The position numbers were made by a program, and so were the translations under genes. From contig NZ_FNAI01000002.1 of the NCBI RefSeq assembly GCF_900101875.1, forward strand, positions 434,001 through 498,000: DNA of 64,000 bases, in the 5' to 3' direction. Position 1 is the first letter of the stretch. Each line of letters opens with the position of its first letter. Source of the DNA: Mucilaginibacter pineti. GTDB lineage: Bacteria > Bacteroidota > Bacteroidia > Sphingobacteriales > Sphingobacteriaceae. The notes below the pieces were generated by a model that was given only the letters and a program-made list of their open reading frames with translations, was not told where the DNA came from and did no database searches. Below, piece by piece: positions 16,452 through 24,207 of this stretch.

Positions 16452-18956
16452 TTAAACCGCAATTTTAATTAGGAATTTTGTAGCATCGCGGCAGACTTTT
16501 TTTATGGTTAAACTGCCGTCATTCCCGGCCTTGATCTTTTGCATTTGGTTATTTATTTGCAACTCATACAAACTGCCCGGCTGCAAACCTTTAAGCGTAA
16601 ACTGATAACTGTTGGGCGTAGTGATGGTCCATGAAAAAGCATTGGGTTGCCAGCTGTTTACCTGCATATTAATACGGTCGGCAGTTTTGGCGGCTATCTG
16701 CAGCAGCATAGCATCTTTATTACCGGGATAAAAGGTTAGCTGGTTCCCCGTTTTATTTGCGCCGAAGCTCTCTTTGCTGGTAATCGAAAAACCGCCGCTG
16801 CTCATGGTATAGTTATTAACGTTTAGGTTTAACTGGTACACCGTATCTCGCAGGGTATAAGAAAACTCGGTTCCGTTAAGGCTGGCAGACATGTTGGGTT
16901 CTATACCCATCCGGTTCCATTTGGGGCGGATGCCGTAGATATCCCGGTATAACGCGGTTATACTGGTAGAAATTCCGGCCAAAATATCCTCGCCAGCACC
17001 CAACTGGGTACCCCTTAGGTAGCGCTGCGATGAAAGACCATCCTTTTTATATTGCTGCAGCAGGTTGTTGATGTATTTAAGGGCGATACCTTTATCATAA
17101 TTTGCATAGGCCCGGATGCCAAGATATCCCCAGGTAGGAAAAATATCGCCATTTTCATATTTGGGAAATGGCCAGTTGCCGCCAGATACTTCTTCCTTCG
17201 TAAAAGAATCAAAACAGAGCGGCCAGTGAAACAGGTTTTCTTTTACGGCGCGGGTTTCTATCTGATCGAGGATCTGAGCTATTCGCTCCTTATCATCACA
17301 GATCCCGAACGCGATGGCCGCAAAGTTAACAGGCGTTACTAAATTATCCCCATGAACCGAGCCATCATTATCGCGCCAGTAAACGTATTGCCGCTTCTCG
17401 GGCGACCAAAACCCACCATCTTGAATGGGCTTGTTAAAAGCTGTTTTGAGGCGCGCTGCAATTGCAGCGTAATAGGCTGATTTTTCCCGGTTGCCCAGTA
17501 CGCTTTCGCAGTTTGCCCAAAGGTTTAATGCCTCATACATCTGGGCGTTTACAAAAGAGTTTTCATAGCTTGCCCAAACAATATCCAGCCAGTCGCTGGC
17601 CTTCTTTTCGGCAATATTGTTGTTCAGCATCTCAAAAATGCCGTTATGGTTGGCGTCGCGTTTTATCAGCCAGTCGAGCGCTTTTTCGCAGCTAATTTGA
17701 TGCGATTTTAGCCAGGCGATATCGCCGTTCAAATCAAACTGCTCACTGGCATTTATAACATAGCCGGTTTGCGAATCGATTGTGTAACCCCACATGGCCT
17801 CATAATAGCCGGTTTTGAAATTATATGTACCCGGGATCTCATCGCCGGCCGCATTATGCCAGCGCGATAATACACGGCCATCGGCAAGCATGGCCTCGTC
17901 GCGCTCCTGGTTTAGCGTTGCCGACATGTTTTGGGTGTAATTTTTATCGTCAACCGCCATACCAATTTGGGCAAAAAATGGTTCGTGCAGGCATTTCCAG
18001 TTGGTAAGCCAGCCGTTGGCACCTATAATGTTATTGTCTACCACGCCATAACGCCCGGTGGTGTTTAAAAGCTCGCGTACGGCGGTTGCATCAATTCCCG
18101 GTAACGATCCGCGGGAGTATGCGGCAAAGTAGTTGATATATTGCAGATCAATATCTACCTTAACAATCCCTTTCTTTACTTTAAAGGGCGCAAACACATC
18201 AGCTTTTTGCCCTACAAAGCGGTTCAGGTCATAACGCTGATTAAGTGTACTATCCGTAACCAACTGGGTAGCGGTAAACTCATTTTGCAGGCTATGCGAG
18301 TATTTTGACGCAACGGTATGCCCATCATCCGGTTTTGTGCTGATGCGCAGGGCATTTCCTGTTTCGGCGTTCCAAAAGGTAACACCGCCGGTATGTACGC
18401 CGTAAGTATCATTTACCTGTTTCAGGTACTTGCACCATACCATCCCCCCATTATCTAAAATGCCACCTTTCCATACGTTCAAATCGGTGAAATTGTATTG
18501 TGGAAATGCCGTTTCTTCGAGTTCTGCATCTGTGTTATACGCCCTTGTGATATTCCAGTGGATCTTATCGCCGGTTACTTTAAATTTCCATGTTTCGCTC
18601 ACGGCAATGGTTCCATCGCCATAAACCAATCCCGATAATGTTATTTCGCCGTCCTTTTCAGTTAACCGAACATTCTGAGCCCTCTCAGCAGAGGAAAACG
18701 TGCCCTTTTTTGTTTTGATACCGGTGTAAATACCATTGGAGGATAAAACATTCTGCCCCTTTATTTTCAGTTGTTTAATTACATATCCTGCCGAGTAATC
18801 TATAGTGATAGACAAATTTTTATCGGGAACGGTAATTGTGATCGTTTTTGCAGCGGGATCACGTTGTATTCCACTTGTTTTTGCAGTGTGGGAAAACCCC
18901 GGCTGATGAGCGATAAACAAAAGTAACAGCAGGGGCGTTAGCATCCTCCGGATCAT
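16452..18956 (-). CDS. secreted (alpha/alpha)6-barrel glycoside hydrolase
   Basis: 834 residues with a signal peptide (MIRRMLTPLLLLLFIAHQPG). An N-terminal beta-sandwich (about 30-270) precedes a helical-barrel domain (about 285-690) with the six-hairpin motifs GYYEAMWGYTIDSQTGY, SDWLDIVWASYENSFVNAQMYEAL, NLFHWPLCFD and GDIFPTWGYLGIRAY. A small C-terminal beta domain closes it. This layout is shared by GH78-, GH15- and MGH1-like enzymes, but I cannot assign a family or substrate. A secreted or periplasmic glycosidase acting before the isomerase is the plain reading. Confidence 0.72.
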   Translation of the reverse strand: MIRRMLTPLLLLLFIAHQPGFSHTAKTSGIQRDPAAKTITITVPDKNLSITIDYSAGYVIKQLKIKGQNVLSSNGIYTGIKTKKGTFSSAERAQNVRLTEKDGEITLSGLVYGDGTIAVSETWKFKVTGDKIHWNITRAYNTDAELEETAFPQYNFTDLNVWKGGILDNGGMVWCKYLKQVNDTYGVHTGGVTFWNAETGNALRISTKPDDGHTVASKYSHSLQNEFTATQLVTDSTLNQRYDLNRFVGQKADVFAPFKVKKGIVKVDIDLQYINYFAAYSRGSLPGIDATAVRELLNTTGRYGVVDNNIIGANGWLTNWKCLHEPFFAQIGMAVDDKNYTQNMSATLNQERDEAMLADGRVLSRWHNAAGDEIPGTYNFKTGYYEAMWGYTIDSQTGYVINASEQFDLNGDIAWLKSHQISCEKALDWLIKRDANHNGIFEMLNNNIAEKKASDWLDIVWASYENSFVNAQMYEALNLWANCESVLGNREKSAYYAAIAARLKTAFNKPIQDGGFWSPEKRQYVYWRDNDGSVHGDNLVTPVNFAAIAFGICDDKERIAQILDQIETRAVKENLFHWPLCFDSFTKEEVSGGNWPFPKYENGDIFPTWGYLGIRAYANYDKGIALKYINNLLQQYKKDGLSSQRYLRGTQLGAGEDILAGISTSITALYRDIYGIRPKWNRMGIEPNMSASLNGTEFSYTLRDTVYQLNLNVNNYTMSSGGFSITSKESFGANKTGNQLTFYPGNKDAMLLQIAAKTADRINMQVNSWQPNAFSWTITTPNSYQFTLKGLQPGSLYELQINNQMQKIKAGNDGSLTIKKVCRDATKFLIKIAV

Positions 18957-19004
18957 GGGCTTGGTATTTGAAGTGTGTATAAAAATAGGTTTAAAAGCAG
19001 CGAT

Positions 19005-19820
19005 TTATGAGTTTTTGCTGTAGATGAGCGGGGTGATAGCATCGTTATTCAGCAGATCACCGATTTGTAATTTTGCCAGTTCATCGGCCGATAAAATATT
19101 GGCGGTGCCGTTAAAAGTGTTGCCATCGGGCATGTAAGCACAGGTCATGGCCCGGCGAAATCCTGGGGTCATATTTGCATGGGCGCCGTGAATGGTGAGG
19201 CCATTGTGAAACGAACAACTGCCGGCCTTCATGGGGGCGGCTACAGACTTACTTCCCTTGAACTCGGGATAGGTGCCAAAAATAGCGCCCATGTTTTTTC
19301 CTATGCCGGGGTTTTCAAAGGTGGTGGTGTGGTAAGATCCGGGGATGAAAAACAGGCAGCCATTTTCATAAGTGGCATCATCAAGCGCAACCCAAATGGA
19401 GAGCGCCCGCCTGTCGCTGAACGACCAATACGGCGTATCCAAATGCCATGAAGTTGGATTGGCCCAGGGCTTTTTAATAAGTGCCTGATCATGCCAGATC
19501 CGGATACCATCGGCCCCCGAAAGCTGGGCGGCCATTTTGCCAAGCCTTTCATCCAGCATAACTTGCTTCATCTTATCGTTATCAACCCAAAGGTTAATCA
19601 GCTGGTCGAAAACATTATCATAGTATGATTTGTCGGCATCATCACCCTTGCCATATACCTCTTTGCGGTCGGGCATTTTATTGCCGTTGCGTTTTGCTAC
19701 GGCCTCATTTAATGCACTTCTCCAAAAGTCAAGTTCCTGGGGCGATAAAAAATCTTCAATTACTAAAAAACCATCGCGACGGTATTGCTCAATGGCATCG
19801 GGTGTTAGCTCGTTTTTCAT
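19005..19820 (-). CDS. phytanoyl-CoA dioxygenase (PhyH)-family oxygenase
   Basis: 271 residues of the Fe(II)/2-oxoglutarate PhyH family. The iron facial triad is visible: WHLD with H126 and D128, and distal H211 (TIHGAH), followed by R222/R223 (GFRRAM) for 2-oxoglutarate. Family members hydroxylate or oxidise small molecules. Here the gene heads an operon with a glycosidase (48 bases downstream) and a sugar isomerase, so a sugar, sugar acid or aglycone substrate is suggested by context only. Confidence 0.88.
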   Translation of the reverse strand: MKNELTPDAIEQYRRDGFLVIEDFLSPQELDFWRSALNEAVAKRNGNKMPDRKEVYGKGDDADKSYYDNVFDQLINLWVDNDKMKQVMLDERLGKMAAQLSGADGIRIWHDQALIKKPWANPTSWHLDTPYWSFSDRRALSIWVALDDATYENGCLFFIPGSYHTTTFENPGIGKNMGAIFGTYPEFKGSKSVAAPMKAGSCSFHNGLTIHGAHANMTPGFRRAMTCAYMPDGNTFNGTANILSADELAKLQIGDLLNNDAITPLIYSKNS

Positions 19821-20001
19821 TTAGGTTACAAGTTATTGGTTAACTAATCAAAATTAGGGTAAACCTATTTTTGAAAGCTATTCATAGCGCGCATTTTTTT
19901 GTACTTTCTGATAAAAAGTAAAAGACATTCAAGCAGATAAATTCCATCCCTATAAAATGTTTTCGGGTTTAAATCGTCTGCTTAGGTAAGTGTAATTAAC
20001 C

Positions 20002-20457
20002 ATGATAGCCATTTTAGAATTTGTTGCCATTTTTTTGCTGATGCTGGTTACCGGCGTGTTTTGGGGACCATGGTTTGCACTTAGCCGTTCGTTAAGTGCA
20101 TTTAGCGCCGGCGAATTTATAAAGATAGCCAAAATCATGTCGGCCAATTTGGGTGCGCCCATGCGTTTTCTTTTGCCATTATGCATTATAGCCATGCTAT
20201 TAACCGTTTGGTTTTATCCGCAAAAAAGCGCAATTGGGTTTTATGCCGGTATTATGGCTGTAGCGCTCATTATTATATCATTGATAATTACCATCGCCAT
20301 TGAAGTCCCTATTGTAAAAGGCGTAGAAGAGTGGACAGTGGAAACAATCCCAACCAATTGGACGGCAATACGTGACCGTTGGATAAAGTTTCATGTGGTA
20401 CGTACGCTTACTTCGCTCTGTAGTTTCGCTTGCTTTGTGGTGGCTATTTTGTATTGA
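20002..20457 (+). CDS. small integral membrane protein (DUF1772-like)
   Basis: 151 residues with four hydrophobic helices (about 5-25, 50-70, 80-103 and 130-150). The motif NWTAIRDRWIKFHVVRT before the last helix resembles DUF1772/anthrone-oxygenase-like membrane proteins. Function unknown. Single gene, transcribed away from the PhyH operon. Confidence 0.68.
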   Translation: MIAILEFVAIFLLMLVTGVFWGPWFALSRSLSAFSAGEFIKIAKIMSANLGAPMRFLLPLCIIAMLLTVWFYPQKSAIGFYAGIMAVALIIISLIITIAIEVPIVKGVEEWTVETIPTNWTAIRDRWIKFHVVRTLTSLCSFACFVVAILY

Positions 20458-20616
20458 GATAGGGTAACGTTCACCGTAATTCATTCTTATCAATAATTGC
20501 CGTTTAATACCCTGTAATGCTGGGTATTTTGGGTTTTACAGCAAATTGTATCTCGTAATCTTTATTTTAATAAAATGTTGCCTGTTTGGGTATTAATTTT
20601 AACTTTGTGTGCGCAC

Positions 20617-20628
20617 ACGCATTTTATT
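20617..20628. promoter_or_regulatory. LacI-type operator 1 (CBM9-like/transporter operon)
   Basis: Perfect 12-bp palindrome GTGTGCGCACAC followed by GCA. The same 15 bases recur at 26394. A TATTGTTG box at 20635-20642 (one mismatch to TAnnTTTG) follows by 6 bases and a TTTG lies at 20614-20617, so a bound repressor would cover the promoter. Confidence 0.75.
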
Positions 20629-20667
20629 GTTGTAAAATTATACCTGCTTTTTAATTGATTGTTTAAT

Positions 20668-21309
20668 ATGTCAAAAAAACTTGAGGCGCAATATATTCCT
20701 GCCGCCTTTAAAAAGGAGGGACTAAGTGAATTATCGTCGGCCCTCGACCTGCAGCCAAACCACAAGCTTGATAATTTATTATGGAGTAGTAACGGCTATT
20801 TTCCCGAGGCAGATTTTAGCATAGCTTATACCGATGAAAGCATCCTGCTAAAATATTTTGTAAAAGAGAAACACATCAGGGCGGTTTACACCCAGGTAAA
20901 CGACTTGGTTTATCAGGATAGTTGTGTTGAGCTTTTTATTACCTTCAACAATATAGGATATTACAATATTGAATTTAACTGCGCGGGTACCCCTTACGCC
21001 GCGTATGGACCGGACAAGCAGAACCGGGTTTTGCTGCCCGTAAATGTGGTGCAGGAAATTGGAATATTAAGCGCTATACAGCAGCCCAATAACGACGGAC
21101 TTATAGCCTGGGAGCTCACTTTACAAATTCCCCTCAGTGTTTTTATACATGATGATATAACCCGGCTAAAGGGAACCGAATGCCGGGCGAATTTTTATAA
21201 ATGTGGCGATGAACTGCCCCAACCTCATTATTTAAGTTGGAACAATATTTTAAGCAATCAACCCAATTTTCATGTACCCGAATTTTTCGGCAGCCTGGCC
21301 TTTAACTAA
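20668..21309 (+). CDS. CBM9-like carbohydrate-binding protein, cytoplasmic
   Basis: 213 residues from the ATG at 20668 (an upstream TTG at 20659 is less likely). The sequence fits the carbohydrate-binding family 9-like/DOMON beta-sandwich: DFSIAYTDESILLKYFVKEK, the VYQDSCVELFI strand and the C-terminal FHVPEFFGSLAF. No signal peptide, so it is probably cytosolic. The sugar transporter starts 29 bases after its stop and the unit has LacI-type operator 1. It probably binds or helps process a sugar of this regulon. Confidence 0.75.
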   Translation: MSKKLEAQYIPAAFKKEGLSELSSALDLQPNHKLDNLLWSSNGYFPEADFSIAYTDESILLKYFVKEKHIRAVYTQVNDLVYQDSCVELFITFNNIGYYNIEFNCAGTPYAAYGPDKQNRVLLPVNVVQEIGILSAIQQPNNDGLIAWELTLQIPLSVFIHDDITRLKGTECRANFYKCGDELPQPHYLSWNNILSNQPNFHVPEFFGSLAFN

Positions 21310-21338
21310 ATCCCAATAATTTAACATTTTTATAAACT

Positions 21339-22628
21339 ATGGCAATTGCAACACTTAAACCTACTACTCCGGTTAAAAAAACTATCATCAGCCCGATAGC
21401 CATTATCGGTATGCTGTTTTTCATTTTTGGTTTTGTTACATGGATGAATTCCGTGCTCATTCCCTATTTAAAAATAGCCTGCGAACTTAATAACGTAGAG
21501 TCATACCTTGTTGCCTCTTGCTTTTATATTTCTTTTTTGGTGATGGGCATCCCATCAGCTGCAGTACTTGAAAAATTTGGTTTCAAAAATGGTATGGCGG
21601 TTGGTTTACTGGTTGTGGCAGTAGGGGCGCTGATATTTATTCCGGCGGCGCTAACACGTACCTACGGCTTGTTTTTAACCGGTTTATTTATCCAGGGAAC
21701 AGGCATTACCATATTGCAAACGGCCTCAAATCCATACATCACCATTTTAGGTCCGCCTGAAGGTGCCGCCCGTCGTATCAGCATTATGGGCATTTGTAAC
21801 AAGTGTGCTGGTGCAATTGCACCTATTGCGCTTGGTGTTGTTGCGTTGAAAAATATTGATGCTATTAAAATAAAAATAAACTCCCTCACCGGGGCCGCAA
21901 AAGCCGCCGAATTGGATGCGCTTGCTACAAGGGTGATATTGCCTTACATAATTATAGTTGTGGTGCTGGTTATACTGGCCGTATTGATATACTTTTCGTC
22001 GCTACCCGAAATTGATACCGAGCATGAGGATGAAACAGTGGCCTTAGCTAATACCAACAAAACAAGCATTGTACAATTCCCGCACCTGATGCTTGGCGTT
22101 GTAGCCCTGTTCCTATATGTAGGTGCCGAAGTAATAGCCGGTGATACCATCATCAGTTACGGAGCTTCACAGCATATTGCGCTCTCGACTGCTAAATTCT
22201 TTACTACGTGTACACTTATATCTATGATAGCCGGTTATGTGGTGGGTGTAATTTGTATCCCAACTTATTTCACGCAGCAAAAGGCACTTGTTGCATCGGC
22301 AATATTGGGTGCAGTATTAACCGTACTGGCATTGTTAACAACCGGTTATACATCTGTATTTTGCATAGCATTATTAGGTTTGGCTAATTCATTAATGTGG
22401 CCGGCTTTATGGCCTTTGGCATTGGCTGGCCTGGGCAGGTTTACAAAAATCGGCTCATCATTGCTGATAATGGGTATAGCCGGTGGGGCAGTAATTCCTT
22501 TACTTTACGGTGGAATTATCGACAGACATTTTACAGCGCAATTTGCCTATGTTATATTGATCCCTATTTACCTGTTTATACTATACTATTCAACGTTAGG
22601 TTATAAAGTGGGTAAAAGCGCGGCATAA
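21339..22628 (+). CDS. FucP-type sugar MFS transporter
   Basis: 429 residues with about 12 hydrophobic segments. The N-terminal FFIFGFVTWMNSVLIPYLK and the ILQTASNPYITILGPPEGAARRI segment are typical of the FucP/GlcP glucose-galactose-fucose:proton symporter branch. It would bring a monosaccharide through the inner membrane. Neighbouring genes suggest galactose or an N-acetylhexosamine as cargo. Second gene of the operon under operator 1. Confidence 0.92.
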   Translation: MAIATLKPTTPVKKTIISPIAIIGMLFFIFGFVTWMNSVLIPYLKIACELNNVESYLVASCFYISFLVMGIPSAAVLEKFGFKNGMAVGLLVVAVGALIFIPAALTRTYGLFLTGLFIQGTGITILQTASNPYITILGPPEGAARRISIMGICNKCAGAIAPIALGVVALKNIDAIKIKINSLTGAAKAAELDALATRVILPYIIIVVVLVILAVLIYFSSLPEIDTEHEDETVALANTNKTSIVQFPHLMLGVVALFLYVGAEVIAGDTIISYGASQHIALSTAKFFTTCTLISMIAGYVVGVICIPTYFTQQKALVASAILGAVLTVLALLTTGYTSVFCIALLGLANSLMWPALWPLALAGLGRFTKIGSSLLIMGIAGGAVIPLLYGGIIDRHFTAQFAYVILIPIYLFILYYSTLGYKVGKSAA

Positions 22629-22649
22629 CACAATAACCGCCGGATATCG

Positions 22650-22689
22650 AATACCGCGGCTTACTTTATGTATGCCGCGGTATTTTTGC
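22650..22689 (+). terminator. terminator after the sugar transporter
   Basis: AATACCGCGGC (22650-22660) pairs perfectly with GCCGCGGTATT (22674-22684), followed by TTTTGCTTT. Confidence 0.85.
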
Positions 22690-22744
22690 TTTAATACTTA
22701 TAGCTATATCATAATATCGGCATAGGAATTAAACTTTCGCCAAT

Positions 22745-22817
22745 TTTATGCTAAAATTGTAGGCTGAACAAAAGCAGACCAAAGGCATAAGCCCAATTTT
22801 TTATATTTTAGCATAAA
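22745..22817. repeat. 13-bp inverted repeat flanking the LacI promoter region
   Basis: TTTATGCTAAAAT (22745-22757) and ATTTTAGCATAAA (22805-22817) are exact inverted copies 60 bases apart. Each is itself near-palindromic (TTTTA-3-TAAAA). They end 17 bases before the LacI start, a plausible paired site for autoregulation by looping. It differs from the regulon palindrome, so another protein could bind here. Confidence 0.45.
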
Positions 22818-22833
22818 TACTTCATTTAAATAA

Positions 22834-23937
22834 ATGAAAATAGATCCATCTTCTAAAAATACCCCCATTCGTATTAAGGACATTGCTGTTAAGGCCCAGG
22901 TGTCGGCAGGCACTGTTGACAGGGTGATCCATAACCGGGGCAGGGTGGCCGAAGATGTTAAAGAGCGCGTACTAAAGATCATTAAGGAGCTTAACTACGA
23001 GCCTAATTTAATGGCCCGGGTGCTGGGTTCAAAAAAGCAATACTATTTTGCCGCCTTGTTTCCAGATCATAGTTATGATGTTTTCTGGCTTGCCCCCAAA
23101 TTGGGTATTGAAAAGGCCGAGCAGGATCTGAAGCAATATAATGTAGTGGTTGAGCAGTTTGTTTTTAATCCGCATGATGTGGCTGATTATGAAAAAAAGG
23201 CTGCCGAGCTCACCGCCAAAAAGCCCGATGGGATCTTATTATCTCCCATTTACTATAAAGAAACCCTCCCGTTTTTTGAAAAGTGGAACAAAGAGAAAAT
23301 TCCGTTCGTGCTGTTTAATACGCAAATAGCAGATTTTGATCCCCTAAGCTACATAGGGCAGGACTCGTACCAAAGCGGTTTACTGGCCGGCAAGCTTGTC
23401 CATTACGGGCAGCCCGAAGCTTGTTCTATTCTGATAGCCCATATAGACGAAAAAATAAGCAACGCGCAGCACCTGGTAAAAAAGGAGCAGGGGTTCAGGA
23501 ATTATTTTGCACAAAAAGATTTGGGGCATAAGTATAATATCCTGCGGGTAGAACTGAAAAGATCAAGCCAATCCGACTTTATAAAAAGCCTTGACGAACT
23601 TATTGAAAGCACGCCGGATCTGAAGCATATCTTCGTAACCACGTCGCAGGCTTATGACATTGCCAAATATTTAGAGCAGCGGCGTATTACCCACATAAAA
23701 CTCACCGGATATGATCTTATCCCGGCCAATTTGCATTACCTGGCTAACGGTGCTATCAGTTTCCTTATCAATCAAAACCCAAAAGGGCAGGGGTATTGGG
23801 GTATATATCAACTGGCCGATCACCTTGTTTTTAAAAAGGAAGTAGCCATTATTAAATACCTGCCCTTGGATGTAGTAACCCAGGAAAACCTCAACTATTT
23901 TTTAGATGAGAAAGAACAGGTGTTTGTTAGTATCTGA
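22834..23937 (+). CDS. LacI-family transcriptional regulator
   Basis: 367 residues. N-terminal LacI helix-turn-helix (about 13-60, RIKDIAVKAQVSAGTVDRVIHNRGRV) then a periplasmic-binding-protein-like sugar domain (about 70-340), ending with LDVVTQENLNYF. It should be a sugar-responsive repressor. It lies between three copies of a GTGTRCGYACAC palindrome, each placed at the promoter of a sugar-use unit, so it is the best candidate to bind them. Effector probably a released or phosphorylated hexose/hexosamine; not shown by sequence. Confidence 0.92.
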   Translation: MKIDPSSKNTPIRIKDIAVKAQVSAGTVDRVIHNRGRVAEDVKERVLKIIKELNYEPNLMARVLGSKKQYYFAALFPDHSYDVFWLAPKLGIEKAEQDLKQYNVVVEQFVFNPHDVADYEKKAAELTAKKPDGILLSPIYYKETLPFFEKWNKEKIPFVLFNTQIADFDPLSYIGQDSYQSGLLAGKLVHYGQPEACSILIAHIDEKISNAQHLVKKEQGFRNYFAQKDLGHKYNILRVELKRSSQSDFIKSLDELIESTPDLKHIFVTTSQAYDIAKYLEQRRITHIKLTGYDLIPANLHYLANGAISFLINQNPKGQGYWGIYQLADHLVFKKEVAIIKYLPLDVVTQENLNYFLDEKEQVFVSI

Positions 23938-23990
23938 TTTTAGTAGCGGGTGTGTACTTATCATAGCTTACAATAAATAGTTCTGCAACC

Positions 23991-24002
23991 GTGTACGTAC
24001 AC
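23991..24002. promoter_or_regulatory. LacI-type operator 2 (GH27 gene)
   Basis: Palindrome GTGTACGTACAC, extending to 14 bp (C...G), followed by GCGG. It differs from operators 1 and 3 only at the two central symmetric positions (A/T for G/C). It sits 12 bases before a perfect -7 box at 24015. Confidence 0.75.
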
Positions 24003-24014
24003 GCGGTAAAATTG

Positions 24015-24022
24015 TATATTTG
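24015..24022 (+). promoter_or_regulatory. -7 promoter element of the GH27 gene
   Basis: TATATTTG matches the Bacteroidota -7 consensus TAnnTTTG exactly. No clear -33 box; the operator occupies the spacer. The predicted 5' leader is about 180 bases. Confidence 0.55.
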
Positions 24023-24207
24023 GTTTCATGACTATCATACTTTAAAACTGTAATAGTTTTTATACATTGGTAGTATCCTTTTTCATCGGGTTTGCCAGTT
24101 AACCCGTTTTAATATTGCTCCGGATTGTGTGTTTGCTGATGTGTTAGGGCATGTTATGTTTTGTAATTAACCGGCGCATATAGTTTACACTAAATTTTAA
24201 TCGTAAT

